Below are positions 56,101 through 64,000 of a stretch of DNA of 64,000 nucleotides, in pieces. The notes below the pieces were generated by a model, which saw nothing but the letters and a program-made list of their open reading frames with translations, did no database searches and was not told the DNA's origin. The stretch is from positions 13,573,005-13,637,004 of the forward strand of contig CALNVZ010003432.1 of the NCBI GenBank assembly GCA_940671915.1, written 5' to 3'. Source of the stretch: Paracentrotus lividus (taxonomy: Eukaryota > Echinodermata > Echinoidea > Camarodonta > Echinidae). Position numbers and translations under genes: made by a program. Position 1 is the stretch's first letter, and the number at the start of each line of letters is the position of its first letter.

Positions 56101-57090
56101 TGTCTTAGACGAAATAAAGTCTGGAGCAATATTGTTGAAGAAGCATATAGGCTGTTCACCATTTTTAAAAAGTCTTGAAGTGTACAGCTGATTTCCTTTC
56201 GTGTCTTAAATGATAAAGCTTGGGGTATGAATTAGTTTAAATGAAATGCAGTTAAAGCTTTTGTTACTGGTACAAATTTCAAACATTAATTACTGTAAAA
56301 ACAAATGATGAATTACCATGAAATGATGAGCTAATGGATACAAATTGATCTATTATTAAAATCTTTTTGAAAAATATATTCTGATTTAATATTAAAAAAT
56401 TGATAAAATGCATTCTTTATCATTTTATTTAATTCATATAGCAGCTCAGGACCAAACCAATTACATGTTTACCTCATCATAACAAAATATTTTGATATAG
56501 AGCACATAGGTTTATATGCACATGTTCGAAGTCCGGAATGGGAAAACCGACTCGTTATAACAAACTGGTCATGCCCGTTATAAAGAGAGTAGCCTGTACT
56601 TTATATTTTGCTGTTTTGCAAACATTGAGTGATGTTTGATTATTATGGAGAATTTAGTGAATCATGCTTATATCATTGCAGTCTAATAAATCCCATTAAA
56701 ACGAGTCGTTAATCCCTGTCCCAATCCAAACGTGTGTCTGCATGTATAGTGCTCCAGATGGGTAAATGGCTTAGTCCTAGGGGTGTTTCACAAAGAGTCT
56801 AAGTAGACTTAAAGGCACTATTAACTTCTATTCGCATCCTGTATCATAACACGCAATCTAATCAATATAAATAAATATAATAATCTAAATAATATACCGC
56901 ATGCAACTAAGGATTTAAGAGCGATTTTTAAGTCTACTTAACTCTTTGTGTAACACCCCCTGAGAAATTTGTTTTAATGGTAATGGCCTGTTTCCTCACC
57001 AATTTTTACTTCTCTGCCTCTATTTTTTTTGGACAGGTTGTGAGAGGAAATAGCATTATCCTTCTTGAGGCCCTAGACAGAGTATTATAG
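50142..57090 (+). CDS. SNRPG: Small nuclear ribonucleoprotein G (SmG), 4 exons, 77 aa
   Basis: SmG is one of seven Sm proteins forming the ring on U1, U2, U4 and U5 snRNAs; it works in spliceosome assembly. The exons are 50142-50173, 54807-54829, 55739-55863 and 57037-57090, with agreeing phases. The start [15 protein letters not shown] is identical to the human one, followed by [20 protein letters not shown] (Sm1), [10 protein letters not shown], then [20 protein letters not shown] (Sm2 with the IRGNS-type motif as VRGNS), ending RVL. Human SmG is 76 aa. The second exon is only 23 nt. The first intron is 4.6 kb and full of repeats; the second ends with a large hairpin element. Confidence 0.97.
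50174..51359 (+). other. SNRPG first intron, left part
   Basis: A GC-richer patch at 50520-51070 contains GTGCGCACGCTTCGCGCG, GCGCGCACG and GGGCGGGTGGGCGGG motifs, two GGGCGTGAG-type repeats and an AACGTTA pair near 51147 and 51280. No RNA gene or exon recognised. Confidence 0.45.
51460..52535. mobile_element. Large foldback element (1.08 kb)
   Basis: ATATAAACCCCTCCCAAAAAGTTTCGC faces GCGAAACTTTTTGGGAGGTTTTTATAT. Long inner arms pair: AGTGGACTTTGGGCCATGATAACTTTTCAGGTACGC with its inverse, and AAAAAGTCAAATGTTG with CAACATTTGACTTTTT. TTTATTGAT and similar blocks repeat inside each arm. No open frame. Confidence 0.8.
52597..52675 (-). tRNA. tRNA-Thr(AGT)-like pseudo-tRNA, unit 1
   Basis: On the minus strand: A-box TAGCTCAGTAGG, anticodon loop CTAGTAT (anticodon AGT, Thr), B-box GGTTCGAATCC. 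The D and anticodon regions closely match eukaryotic tRNA-Thr. The anticodon stem has an A/C mismatch and the acceptor ends do not pair well, so it is likely a tRNA-derived repeat, not a working tRNA. Confidence 0.55.
52881..52957 (-). tRNA. tRNA-Thr(AGT)-like pseudo-tRNA, unit 2
   Basis: Same A-box, AGT loop and B-box as unit 1, with one-base losses near both ends (GGGGTCCATC; CTCCTGATACT). Confidence 0.5.
53161..53238 (-). tRNA. tRNA-Thr(AGT)-like pseudo-tRNA, unit 3
   Basis: Same boxes and loop. The 3' end reads GGTACCCC and the 5' side CGGGCTTACTATAGC. Acceptor pairing remains poor. Confidence 0.5.
53449..53478 (-). tRNA. Truncated tRNA-Thr-like unit 4
   Basis: Only the T-arm/B-box part remains (ACCATCGGGATTCGAACCAGAGACTC on plus); the rest is lost. 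Confidence 0.45.
53683..54068. repeat. Dispersed repeat, inverted copy of 40816-41180
   Basis: The reverse complement reads through GAGCGAACTGAGCGACACTCTCATTGACTTTGCG and AGGAATCGGGGCAGAATCAAGTAGTAGGACTTGAAGGTGGTG, matching the securin-intron copy. Confidence 0.75.
54319..54806 (+). other. SNRPG first intron end, A-rich run
   Basis: 54497-54630 is a C run followed by a long A/AAAT low-complexity stretch. The intron closes with TTTTCTTGTTACAG. Confidence 0.6.
54807..54829 (+). CDS. SNRPG: SNRPG exon 2 (23-nt microexon)
   Basis: The 23 bases between TTACAG and GTAAGT complete Lys-11 and encode FMDKRLS plus one base. Required to keep frame and matching human FMDKKLS. Confidence 0.93.
54830..55260 (+). 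other. SNRPG second intron, left part
   Basis: C run and A-rich stretch at 55092-55140; no other feature. Ends with the left copy of the 13-bp direct repeat CCATCTTATTATT (55248-55260). Confidence 0.5.
55417..55490 (-). tRNA. tRNA-like segment, left arm
   Basis: Minus strand: A-box TGGTCTAGCGG, B-box GGTTCGAATCC, possible loop CTAGCAA (AGC, Ala). The A-box-like CGGTGGTCTAGC occurs twice, the second inside the anticodon arm. Likely tRNA-derived, not functional. Confidence 0.45.
55536..55606 (+). tRNA. tRNA-like segment, right arm
   Basis: Inverted copy of the left-arm segment with one visible change (CCCGTCC for CCCGCCC). Perfect B-box GGTTCGAATCC. Confidence 0.45.
55739..55863 (+). CDS. SNRPG: SNRPG exon 3
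   Basis: Completes Leu, then [20 protein letters not shown] and [21 protein letters not shown]; holds the Sm1 motif and start of Sm2. Acceptor TTGTTTAG, donor GTG|GTAAGC. Confidence 0.96.
55864..57036 (+). other. SNRPG third intron
   Basis: Holds a MITE (56778-56962) and, near 56520-56600, an ACTCGTTATAACAAAC...GTTATAAAGAGAGTAGCCTGTAC stretch related to the GAGTRGACTGTA motif family. Confidence 0.5.
56778..56962. mobile_element. MITE, relative of 38388-38610
   Basis: GGGGTGTTTCACAAAGAGTCTAAGTAGACTTAA faces TTAAGTCTACTTAACTCTTTGTGTAACACCCC. Inside differs from the securin copy. Confidence 0.8.
57037..57090 (+). CDS. SNRPG: SNRPG exon 4
   Basis: [17 protein letters not shown] and TAG (57088-57090); carries the Sm2 motif. 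Acceptor TTTTGGACAG. Confidence 0.96.
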   Translation, partial: VVRGNSIILLEALDRVL

Positions 57091-58445
57091 CGATACTACA
57101 TGTACATCCAGTCATCACTCACCAATACCCAACACCTAGTAGCCAATGGACATAGTAGGACATCAACGATATCGCAAAGTACGATATGACATCGCCAGAT
57201 ATTACGCCAAGATATTGAAAAAAAAAACTGTATGAACACCAGATGTTTATCATGATTCAGAAATGTTCATCTGAAACTCATATTCTTATCAATATCATGT
57301 GATTTCTCAAGTTAAAGTTTTTCATGAAATTCTGACTGAATGTTTCAAACCCTAACTGTAAATAGACATGTAAATAATTTTGTTTGTCATTGTAACTGGG
57401 TTGCTGGAAGTGGGGAAGGGGATAGATTTTGGAAAACACATTTTTAAACTTTATGTTGAGGTGAATTTACCACAATGATTGCAAGACGAAATCACAAATT
57501 CATGACTACCCGTTTATTATCTTTTTTTAAACGTTTCAAGATCAATATTTATATAATTTTTGTCCTCTTTCTGAAAAAAGTCTCACATTTTCTTGTTTGT
57601 ATTCATTTATCATTAGTTCATTCTCAGAAACACACTCCTAAGTTTATACAAATGTCTTGAAAATTACCATGGGGTTAAAATCTGAAATTCCTGTATTTGT
57701 TTCTTATCCTGTGTGATAGTACCTGTCAAACGCTACACACAAAGCTTACAAAATGAATCAGAAAATGGCGCAGGTATCTTTTAGATTCTTGGTACGTGTA
57801 GATACAGGACTATTCACTAAGCCAGTTCATTTCATTTATTTCCTCTTTTTTGATGAAGAGCTACATGTACCCTGGAGAGAGGGGAATAAAGAAAACAGTG
57901 TTTTTGTAAAGTAGCTGTAGACTTGTACCAATCAGTACCAAGATTAGAAATTTGTACCAATTTTTTTTTGTAAACAAATAAATCCAGCATGTAAATTTTC
58001 ATAATTCATTTGTCTGATGATTCTTTTGTAGAAGTAGATTTACTTGATGTTCAGTCAAACTCGCATTATAAGTTGAATAATTCCCCAAGTCAAAGTTCTT
58101 TCCAGTCATCTTCTCTTTTTATACTGTTTTTAACTCTTTATATTCGAAGCTATTGTTTCAGTCCAAAAAGATTAAACTGAGGCAAGGTTGGCTATAACTT
58201 GATTTTTAATAAGTCAGACAAGTTTGAATTTGTTTCAGACTGAAGTTTGGGTGTGTACAAATTATTTAGTATCGAGTTTGATTACATTTTTAAAACTTGG
58301 CCTCTAGGCTATGCATTATGAATGTTGGTTAGACATTACTTCACACAAAATTACTGTGCATCACGGGCATTGCTACTGAAATTCAGGAGAACCTCTTTTA
58401 ACATTTGTTTACAGTCCATTCCTGTCATACAAGGTGATTGGGACT
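57091..58445. other. SNRPG 3' UTR and intergenic DNA
   Basis: Candidate poly(A) signals: AATAAA at 57885-57890 and AAATAAAT near 57975. No gene seen. Confidence 0.4.
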
Positions 58446-58953
58446 AGGAAACCAGTACCCAAGGAAATAATCATTTTTATAGGAAAGAGCAAATTAAGAG
58501 GAGCAATTTTAAAAAAGTTTCATCAAATCGTTTATAAAATAAGAAAGTTATGGAATTTGAAAAAGTCACATAACTTCTATGGGTATCCTCAAATTGGCAA
58601 CATTTACTTTTTTCTAACAAAATATATCTTGCCTCCTTCTAATCTTCACATATGTTTTGTGAAATATATTTCCCATGACATATTTTTAGCTCAGAAGTAA
58701 ATAAGACATTTTGAAAGAAAATGGGGAAAATCTGAAAATTTGTGGACAAAACGAATTGGGAGTTGTTCATAAAATCGGCCATTTTGAAGCCGATGTTGCC
58801 AATTTGAGGATGCCCATCGAAGTAGCAACGAAACTTTTCAAACTTCCATAACTTTCTTATTCTATAACCAATTTTGATGAAACTTTTTTAAAAATTTCTC
58901 CTCTCATGCTCTTTCCTATAAAAGTAATTATTTCCTTGGGTACTGGTTTCCTT
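58446..58953. mobile_element. Palindromic foldback element, copy 2 (508 bp)
   Basis: AGGAAACCAGTACCCAAGGAAATAATCA faces TAATTATTTCCTTGGGTACTGGTTTCCT. Inner blocks (CCTCAAATTGGCAAC; AAAATCGGCCATTTTGAAGCCGATGTTGCCAATTTGAGG) match 42078-42647. Confidence 0.82.
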
Positions 58954-59408
58954 AAAGTTTTAACAAAACTTTGTTGCACTGAACACTTAAGCGCAAAGAC
59001 AAATTTGGACTTGTTAAAACTGGGATAGAGAGAATTACGTTGTTATAAGAGATTCTCGTAGTAGCTGCTTGTTAAAACATGAGTAGACTGTAATATACTT
59101 ATGCACTGTTGCAAAATACTGGGTGTCACAATGTTATTGGGTAACTCCAAGTGAATTACCAAGATCTTGTTACCTTGATTTCGTTTTAGAATAGTGAAAT
59201 TATAGCAATTAGAAATATAAAAGTTATTACAAATGAGTAAGACATCCCCCAACTTCAGTTTGAAACAGGTTTTACCTTTTGAATCCTTCAAAATGAAAAC
59301 TGTAATATTTAAACACTGTAAGAGTTGAATGTGATGGATGTAAGAACTAGAATTCATACATAGGCAGTCCAATGGCCCCCCCCCCCCTGGGATTAGGGCT
59401 TGCTCTCC
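58954..59408. other. Intergenic
   Basis: A minus-strand open frame of 137 codons spans 59043-59456 and runs into the next repeat; it has no recognisable domain and is not called a gene. A GAGTAGACTGTA motif lies near 59081. Confidence 0.45.
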
Positions 59409-59850
59409 AGTGCGTTTCAAATAAAAGGTAATCCATTTTTGGAGGGGCTCATCCATTTTGGATATTTATTTTTGACGTATAATTAAAGACGAACTCCTCA
59501 CCTTTACAATGACTACCTTTCTCGAATCATAAATGCGACGTATAACCGAATAAATTGCAAATGAAGGTGTCATGTACAAAATCCATTTTTCCAAGTCTTA
59601 TTAAAAGATTGCACATAACCCTTTTCAATGCTCTGGGACAACAGGGACAGCATTCACTCTGTCTTCTTTTAATTTCTTAAAACTTGGAAAAATTGACTCT
59701 GTACCTGTCATTTTCATTTGCAATTTACTCAAATATGCTTTACATTTATGATTCAAGAAATGTATCATTGGAAAGTGGAAATGGCAAAAACAATTGAGCA
59801 TGGAACATGGGCCCTCTAAAAATGGATTACCTTTTATTTGAAACACTGTA
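59409..59850. mobile_element. Element with GTTTCAAATAAAAGGTAATCCATTTTT ends (about 440 bp)
   Basis: GTGCGTTTCAAATAAAAGGTAATCCATTTTTGGAGGG faces CCCTCTAAAAATGGATTACCTTTTATTTGAAACAC. Non-coding. A partial end is at about 62440-62465. Confidence 0.75.
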
Positions 59851-60605
59851 TAATGAGAGTGGACTGTACAACAGAAGAGAATAATGATTTCAAAATGATA
59901 TTTCTTCAAACATTCAATAATTTAATATTTTGTTGCATACTTCACATATGAACAAAAAACAGTTGAAGGCATATTTACAAGATACAAAATAAAAAAAAGG
60001 TGCGGTTGAAAGGCATCTAATATATGAAATGTTTGGACGGAATACATCAAGATAGATTATCCATATGAAGTTAAGTAAAACTTTCCTTCATATACTGTAC
60101 AAATTATACAATTTTTAAAGGTTTTTTAAAAATCCCAAAGCACAGACGCTGTCAAAATACATACTCGGTCAGTATTCAAAGAGCATACGGTAATTGCGAA
60201 GTTTAATATAATTTATACAATGTACTCAAATGATTCATTGATTAGCAAGTTACAACCTAAAATTGTTGCTGAATGATTCAACAGAAAATCATGTCACTTT
60301 GTTAAAAATTTCTTGCTTTCAATCAAAGGCTAACTTCACTGTTCATTTTGTTTGACTTTGAACAGAAGTACAGTAATCTATGGATAATACAGATGTTGGC
60401 ACTCTGCTTTTAATAATCAAAGGATGAATGAAAGAATTTGAATATTGGGCCTTAAAATCATGTCACACACATAGCATCAAGTGGCCCAATCGGAATTCGG
60501 ATTACATAACCTCAAGATATGTGGTTGTTGATACCTCACTTTTTTAGAATTTCCCCATGTGCTCTAAAACTGGTTACAGGTTACCTTTCGGTCTAAGTAC
60601 CACTT
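59851..60605. other. Intergenic, downstream of the enolase-like gene
   Basis: AT-rich, starts with GAGAGTGGACTGTACA; no gene seen. Confidence 0.45.
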
Positions 60606-60831
60606 CGCCTATTTACCGTTTCTTCTAATTCCCAGTTTGGTCAATCACCACATGGTCCATTCCACTAACAAACTGGTAATAGACCAATATTCATTTGGGC
60701 ATTACATGAAAATGCAATTACATGTAGACCATTTGGCTATTAAATTGTCATCAGACCAAGTATGTATTACACCAATTGGGTTTAGCCAATGGAGCATTAG
60801 ACCAAATACTGTTAGACCAAGTGTATATCTG
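60606..60831. repeat. GGTCTAAT-type foldback repeat
   Basis: TTTGGTC/ATGGTCC units on the left and TAGACCAA units on the right; ends 23 bp from the stop codon of the enolase-like gene. Confidence 0.65.
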
Positions 60832-60853
60832 AAAAACCTAGACCGTGAATTTC

Positions 60854-61066
60854 CTATGCTTTATTCCCATCCTGTTCCCCCTCAGCCCCTTCTTCTGGTG
60901 GGGGAGTAGGGGGTCTCTTGATGGGGAAGGCAAAACCCTCCTGGACCCTAAGCTGGCCCTGTTCCTTCAGCGTCTCTGAGATCTTGACAAGACGGTTGTA
61001 TTTGGAAACCCTCTCTCCTCGGACAGGAGCCCCAAACTTGACGAAGGTAGCCCCAATGCCAACAGC
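60854..61066 (-). CDS. ENO4: ENO4-like last exon
   Basis: AVGIGATFVKFGAPVRGERV, SKYNRLVKISETLKEQG, then a Pro/Glu-rich tail (RPPTPPPEEGAEGEQDGNKA) and TAG at 60854-60856. The last codons GGG AAT AAA contain AATAAA. Acceptor TTTTACAG. Confidence 0.85.
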   Translation of the reverse strand, partial: AVGIGATFVKFGAPVRGERVSKYNRLVKISETLKEQGQLRVQEGFAFPIKRPPTPPPEEGAEGEQDGNKA

Positions 61067-63112
61067 CTGTAAAATAGATAACAATCAGAAAGTTTTATTT
61101 GTAGTCTTACAGAATCACATGTTGGTACTAGCTTCATTACAGTCTGCTTTTATAGCAAACCTGGATCAATAATAAGAGTAGCAAGTTTTCATTTTGAGCT
61201 CATTGGCTAGGTCCTCAGAATCTTGTCGCGGTTACATTGGGAGTGGACTGTATGTAGAACACTCTACCAGGAACATGGTAACAAAATTTTTAAGGTTGAG
61301 AATCTAAAAACAATTTATTTTCATTGATCATGTTCATTTTAAATATAGAAAGCCATATAATTAGTCATTAAAAAAGGTCTTTTTACACACACACACACAC
61401 ACACACAAAATCCAACAAAAAACATTAAGATATTAACAACCATGATAACATTTGTAAAGATAGAATATTGTCTACTGTATTCGCTATTACTTTTGCGCGA
61501 TTAATTTTTTGCGCTTAGAGGCCTCAAAACATATTTGCAGGTTCTTAAATTTGCGCTGCATTTACGTACGAACACATTTGATCCCATTCAAAGCATGCAT
61601 AAGAAAGCATGCTCCTATATTCGTGTGTTTTTAAATTCGCGCCCTATGATCTTTGCGCGAAATCCGCGAAAATTTATGTACCGCAAATATTTCCACGATT
61701 ACAGTATTCCCCTTCAAATGAGGTGCTTGGGGCGGGGCCAAGCCAGACACCTTGTTATAATGAAATCTTATACTTTTCACAAGGGCACATACAGACATGT
61801 GCATGTTTTAAACTGGTACGGTTGCATAAAGACCAAGTATTATAGTAACTTTGCCATCAGTGGTAACTACCATGGTAAAGTTGCTCAAAAGCCAATCAAA
61901 ATGGTATTTCATGTGGTGTGTTAGGCTAGGCGCCTTCTCCAAACAAATTGCGTGTTTCCCGCAGCTTCCTGATCCAATGCGAGAAACAATCGGCTTTCTG
62001 CTTTTAACGTGTTTAAGCCGTATTAAGATTTCTGGATTCTATTCAAAAGCCGATATATCGTCTTTTGGTGCAAAAGATGCGGGAAGCTGACACACTTTCT
62101 TTGGAGAAGGCGCCTTACTATTGATTGCAAAGTTACTATCATGCCCCAGGAGAATACCCTCGTTGGAATGAAATCTTATTTCTGTGCTCGTTATCACAGG
62201 AGTAGACTGTATTATATTGTCTTCATGTGTATCAAGTTGGACACTTACTAAGTCTGCAAGGAATGTATCAGATGTGTCACCAGGCACACTGGATAAAGCT
62301 GTGACCGATGCCTCCTCTGATGGACACAAAGAAGAGAGATGGATGGGGAGCAAAAGACAGAAAGTTTGAAAAAAGGAGAGACGATAGAGATAGGTTATAA
62401 TATACATAAATAGCCAACATTGGCTATACCCTTTGAATATGGGCTCTCTAAAAATGAATTATCTTTTTTTTCAGTCAGCACTAGCTGTACTTATGTATGT
62501 ACAAACAAACTATAACATTTTACAGTTATTTTATTGCCTGAAAGTATGATGTGTTTTGCAAAAATATAAAAGAATACCCTGTTAAAATCTGACAATTAAT
62601 GGTCGGTATTCTCGAAGGGTGACTAAAGTTAGTAGGCCTACTAAATATGTATTTAGTAGGCCTTGCCATTGTTTCGAACAACATGGTGATGTATTTGGTA
62701 GGCCTATTAACTTTAGTCACCCTTCAAGAATACCGGCCATTGAGACTATACCATTTGCAACTGGGAGAGAGGAAATATATATATATTTTTTTTGAATAGT
62801 TGATCAATATTGATAATGGAGCTTCAGAATTATGAGAACAGATGGAAAAATTTTCGAGCTGTAGGCCTCCTCATTCTTATTTTTTCCATTATAATTTAAA
62901 TATTTTTCTATCGCCCTACCTTTGATGATTGTAGCTGCCTGGATGATGTTAGTGACTGTGGTCATCTGACGCATACGTAGCGATGCACCACTCGCTGCTA
63001 GCTCACCGAAACCTTCCTGAACAAACTTCTCCACTCGGGGGTAAACGTGCTCCCCGATGATGTAACACTTCTCAGATAGACGCTCACAAAGTTTACACCA
63101 TACCTCAGAATC
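60854..63112 (-). CDS. ENO4: Enolase-4-like protein, last three exons
   Basis: Three exons (62920-63112, 62249-62316, 60854-61066) join in frame to give the C-terminal 157 residues or so of an enolase-fold protein. GDTSDTFLADLAVGIGATFV aligns with the enolase GETEDTFIADLVVGL segment and KFGAPVRGERVSKYNRLVKI with [20 protein letters not shown]. The first exon's SLRMRQMTTVTNIIQAA aligns with LLKVNQIGTVTESIQA, so the catalytic Lys of the TIM-barrel (K345 in yeast) is Arg here; the SHRSG loop that binds phosphate is SSVPG. K396 is kept. Such changes and the extra residues before SLRM fit ENO4, a divergent, sperm-associated paralogue, and not the glycolytic enolase. The gene continues off the right edge. 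Confidence 0.78.
61387..61406. repeat. CA microsatellite
   Basis: Ten CA dinucleotides. Confidence 0.9.
61927..62117. mobile_element. MITE with TAGGCGCCTTCTCCA ends (191 bp)
   Basis: TAGGCGCCTTCTCCAAA faces TTTGGAGAAGGCGCCTTA. Inner ATTTCTGGATTCTATTCAAAAGCCGATAT matches 33080-33359. Confidence 0.82.
62249..62316 (-). CDS. ENO4: ENO4-like middle exon
   Basis: EEASVTALSSVPGDTSDTFL ADL between GTCCATCAG and TTA|GTAAGT; matches the enolase SHRSGETEDTFIADL loop with His and Arg replaced. Confidence 0.83.
62317..62919 (-). other. ENO4-like intron with foldback element
   Basis: Holds the element at 62598-62741 and a short TA run near 62778; otherwise unremarkable. Confidence 0.5.
62598..62741. 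mobile_element. Foldback MITE (144 bp)
   Basis: AATGGTCGGTATTCTCGAAGGGTGACTAAAGTTA faces TAACTTTAGTCACCCTTCAAGAATACCGGCCATT; TAGTAGGCCTACTAAAT palindromes lie inside. Confidence 0.85.
62920..63112 (-). CDS. ENO4: ENO4-like exon
   Basis: DSEVWCKLCERLSEKCYIIG, EHVYPRVEKFVQEGFGELAA and SGASLRMRQMTTVTNIIQAA TIIK. The upstream border (TTTGACACAAG|GATTCT) has a weak tract, so the exon start is less sure. Donor CAAAG|GTAGGG in phase 1 fits the next exon. Confidence 0.75.
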
Positions 63113-63294
63113 CTTGTGTCAAATATAGAACAAAGCAACATGAAATATCATGCAGTATCAGTATTTTGTATTTATTGCTCAGTGTAGGTTTTTATCCACT
63201 TAGTCTAACAGCAGTTGGTCTGATTTTCTGTTTGTGTAATACCACATGGGCTAAACCCATTTGGTCTAACAATTCAGTCTATTAAATTCCCCTT

Positions 63295-63590
63295 AGTCTA
63301 GATTCCTTTTGAAAATACCTGACTCTAGAACAAAGGCAACTCTTGGAGACTGTGCATTCAGCTATGCAGCTCCTAAACTGTGGAATCAACTTCCAATTAC
63401 AATTAGAATGGCCCAGTCTGTTCCTGTCTTTAAATCATTATTAAAAACACATCTGAGTAGGGAAGCATTTAAGTAGATTACAATTTATTTTTTGCTCATG
63501 TATCATAAGCAATAAGAGTATGAAAGCGCAGTAGAGTATATTAATATAGTGACTGCGCTATATAAATTAATCTTATCTTATCTTATCTTA
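63295..63590 (+). mobile_element. 3' end of a CR1/L2-type LINE
   Basis: A 43-codon remnant followed by a GCGCTATATAAATT-like sequence and a TCTTA tail (63571-63590). The 5' part is missing, as is usual for LINE insertions. Confidence 0.8.
63345..63476 (+). pseudogene. LINE reverse-transcriptase C-terminal remnant
   Basis: GDCAFSYAAPKLWNQLPITI RMAQSVPVFKSLLKTHL and TAG. This GDRAFSVAAPxLWNxLP...F KxxLKTHLF-type tail is typical of CR1/L2/Jockey-group LINE proteins. Only this fragment is present, so it is inactive. Confidence 0.85.
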
Positions 63591-63880
63591 ATACATTCTT
63601 GGTTTATTTCTAACTTGGTCTAATTGCCAATTCGTCTAATAGCCAAATTGTCTAATTGAATTTTTGTCTAATTCCCAAATGAATATTTGGTCTATTACCG
63701 GTTTGTTACTAGTATTGACCAAGGGGACATTAGACGAAATGGGAATTAGACAAAATGGTAAATAAGCAAAGTGGCAATTAGACCAAAAAGTAATTAGAAA
63801 ACTGTTTGTAGAAGAAATGGAATTAGACCATGTGGGATGAGACCAAACGGGCTTTAGTGGGTTTAGATCAATTAGCAATT

Positions 63881-64000
63881 TACCATATCATTAATCCTCA
63901 TTGATCCTGAGCTAATGTTGTCTACATTCACAATTTCCCCTATTTCAAAACCTTTTCATCAACCCCATGTAAAAATATGAACGTAAATACCCCTCTGGCT
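63881..64000. other. Right edge, no feature
   Basis: Probably ENO4-like intron; nothing seen. Confidence 0.4.

Larger units (their letters stand above)
61067..62248 (-). other. ENO4-like intron
   Basis: Contains a CA microsatellite (61387-61406), a MITE (61927-62117) and two GAGTRGACTGTA motifs (near 61238 and 62200). Open frames within are not supported. Confidence 0.5.
63195..63880. repeat. GGTCTAAT-type foldback repeat, split by a LINE end
   Basis: Left half 63195-63294 (TTAGTCTAACAG, TTTGGTCTAAC) and right half 63595-63880 (TTGTCTAAT, ATTAGACCAAA, TTTAGATCA) form the usual loose hairpin. A LINE 3' end (63295-63590) sits between them. The open frames here are artefacts. Confidence 0.7.

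Noticed and set aside
59043..59456. 137-codon minus-strand frame
   Set aside because: Longest unsupported frame in the window, but it starts inside an inverted-repeat element, has no recognisable domain and no neighbouring exons.
62526..62720. 64-codon frame with repeated RPTKYI
   Set aside because: Comes from the foldback MITE at 62598-62741.

Overview
The window is intron-rich, AT-rich animal DNA packed with small inverted-repeat elements. Long introns, GT-AG splice sites, SmG, securin and KDM3 orthologues, a CR1/L2-type retrotransposon end and abundant foldback elements point to a metazoan. From the repeat style I infer a marine deuterostome, probably an echinoderm such as a sea urchin; this is inference, not proof.

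Layout. (1) 1-4.9 kb: mostly non-coding, with a plausible terminal exon of an unidentified minus-strand gene (1867-2039). (2) 4.9-28.9 kb, plus strand: 18 exons of a KDM3/JMJD1C-type histone H3K9 demethylase. It covers the low-complexity N-terminal half, the cysteine-rich zinc finger, an LxxLL motif and the complete JmjC domain; the first exons lie left of the window. Four internal exons carry about six apparent frameshifts. (3) 28.9-36.8 kb: 3' UTR and intergenic DNA with a hairpin-forming minisatellite and several foldback elements. (4) 36.8-42.8 kb, minus strand: a complete coding set for securin (PTTG1-like, 228 aa, D-box present, KEN box degenerate), with a tandemly duplicated exon that has a stop. 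(5) 42.8-50.1 kb: intergenic, with a pyrimidine tract and a 1.63-kb element flanked by CACAT. (6) 50.1-57.1 kb, plus strand: a complete SNRPG (SmG) gene of four exons, one only 23 nt. Its first intron holds a composite inverted-repeat region with a tandem array of tRNA-Thr-like units. Its second intron holds a near-perfect 184-bp hairpin 19 bp before exon 3. (7) 60.9-63.1 kb, minus strand: the last three exons of an enolase-4-like gene, continuing off the right edge. (8) 63.2-63.9 kb: a GGTCTAAT-type repeat split by a LINE 3' end.

The genes are ordinary housekeeping or chromatin genes: H3K9 demethylation, control of sister-chromatid separation, pre-mRNA splicing, and an enolase paralogue. They form no operon-like pathway. 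The unusual material is non-coding: foldback and MITE-type elements lying within about 16-35 bp of at least five splice sites, tRNA-like arrays and hairpins, and the duplicated securin exon. I found no CRISPR array, rRNA gene or virus-like gene.
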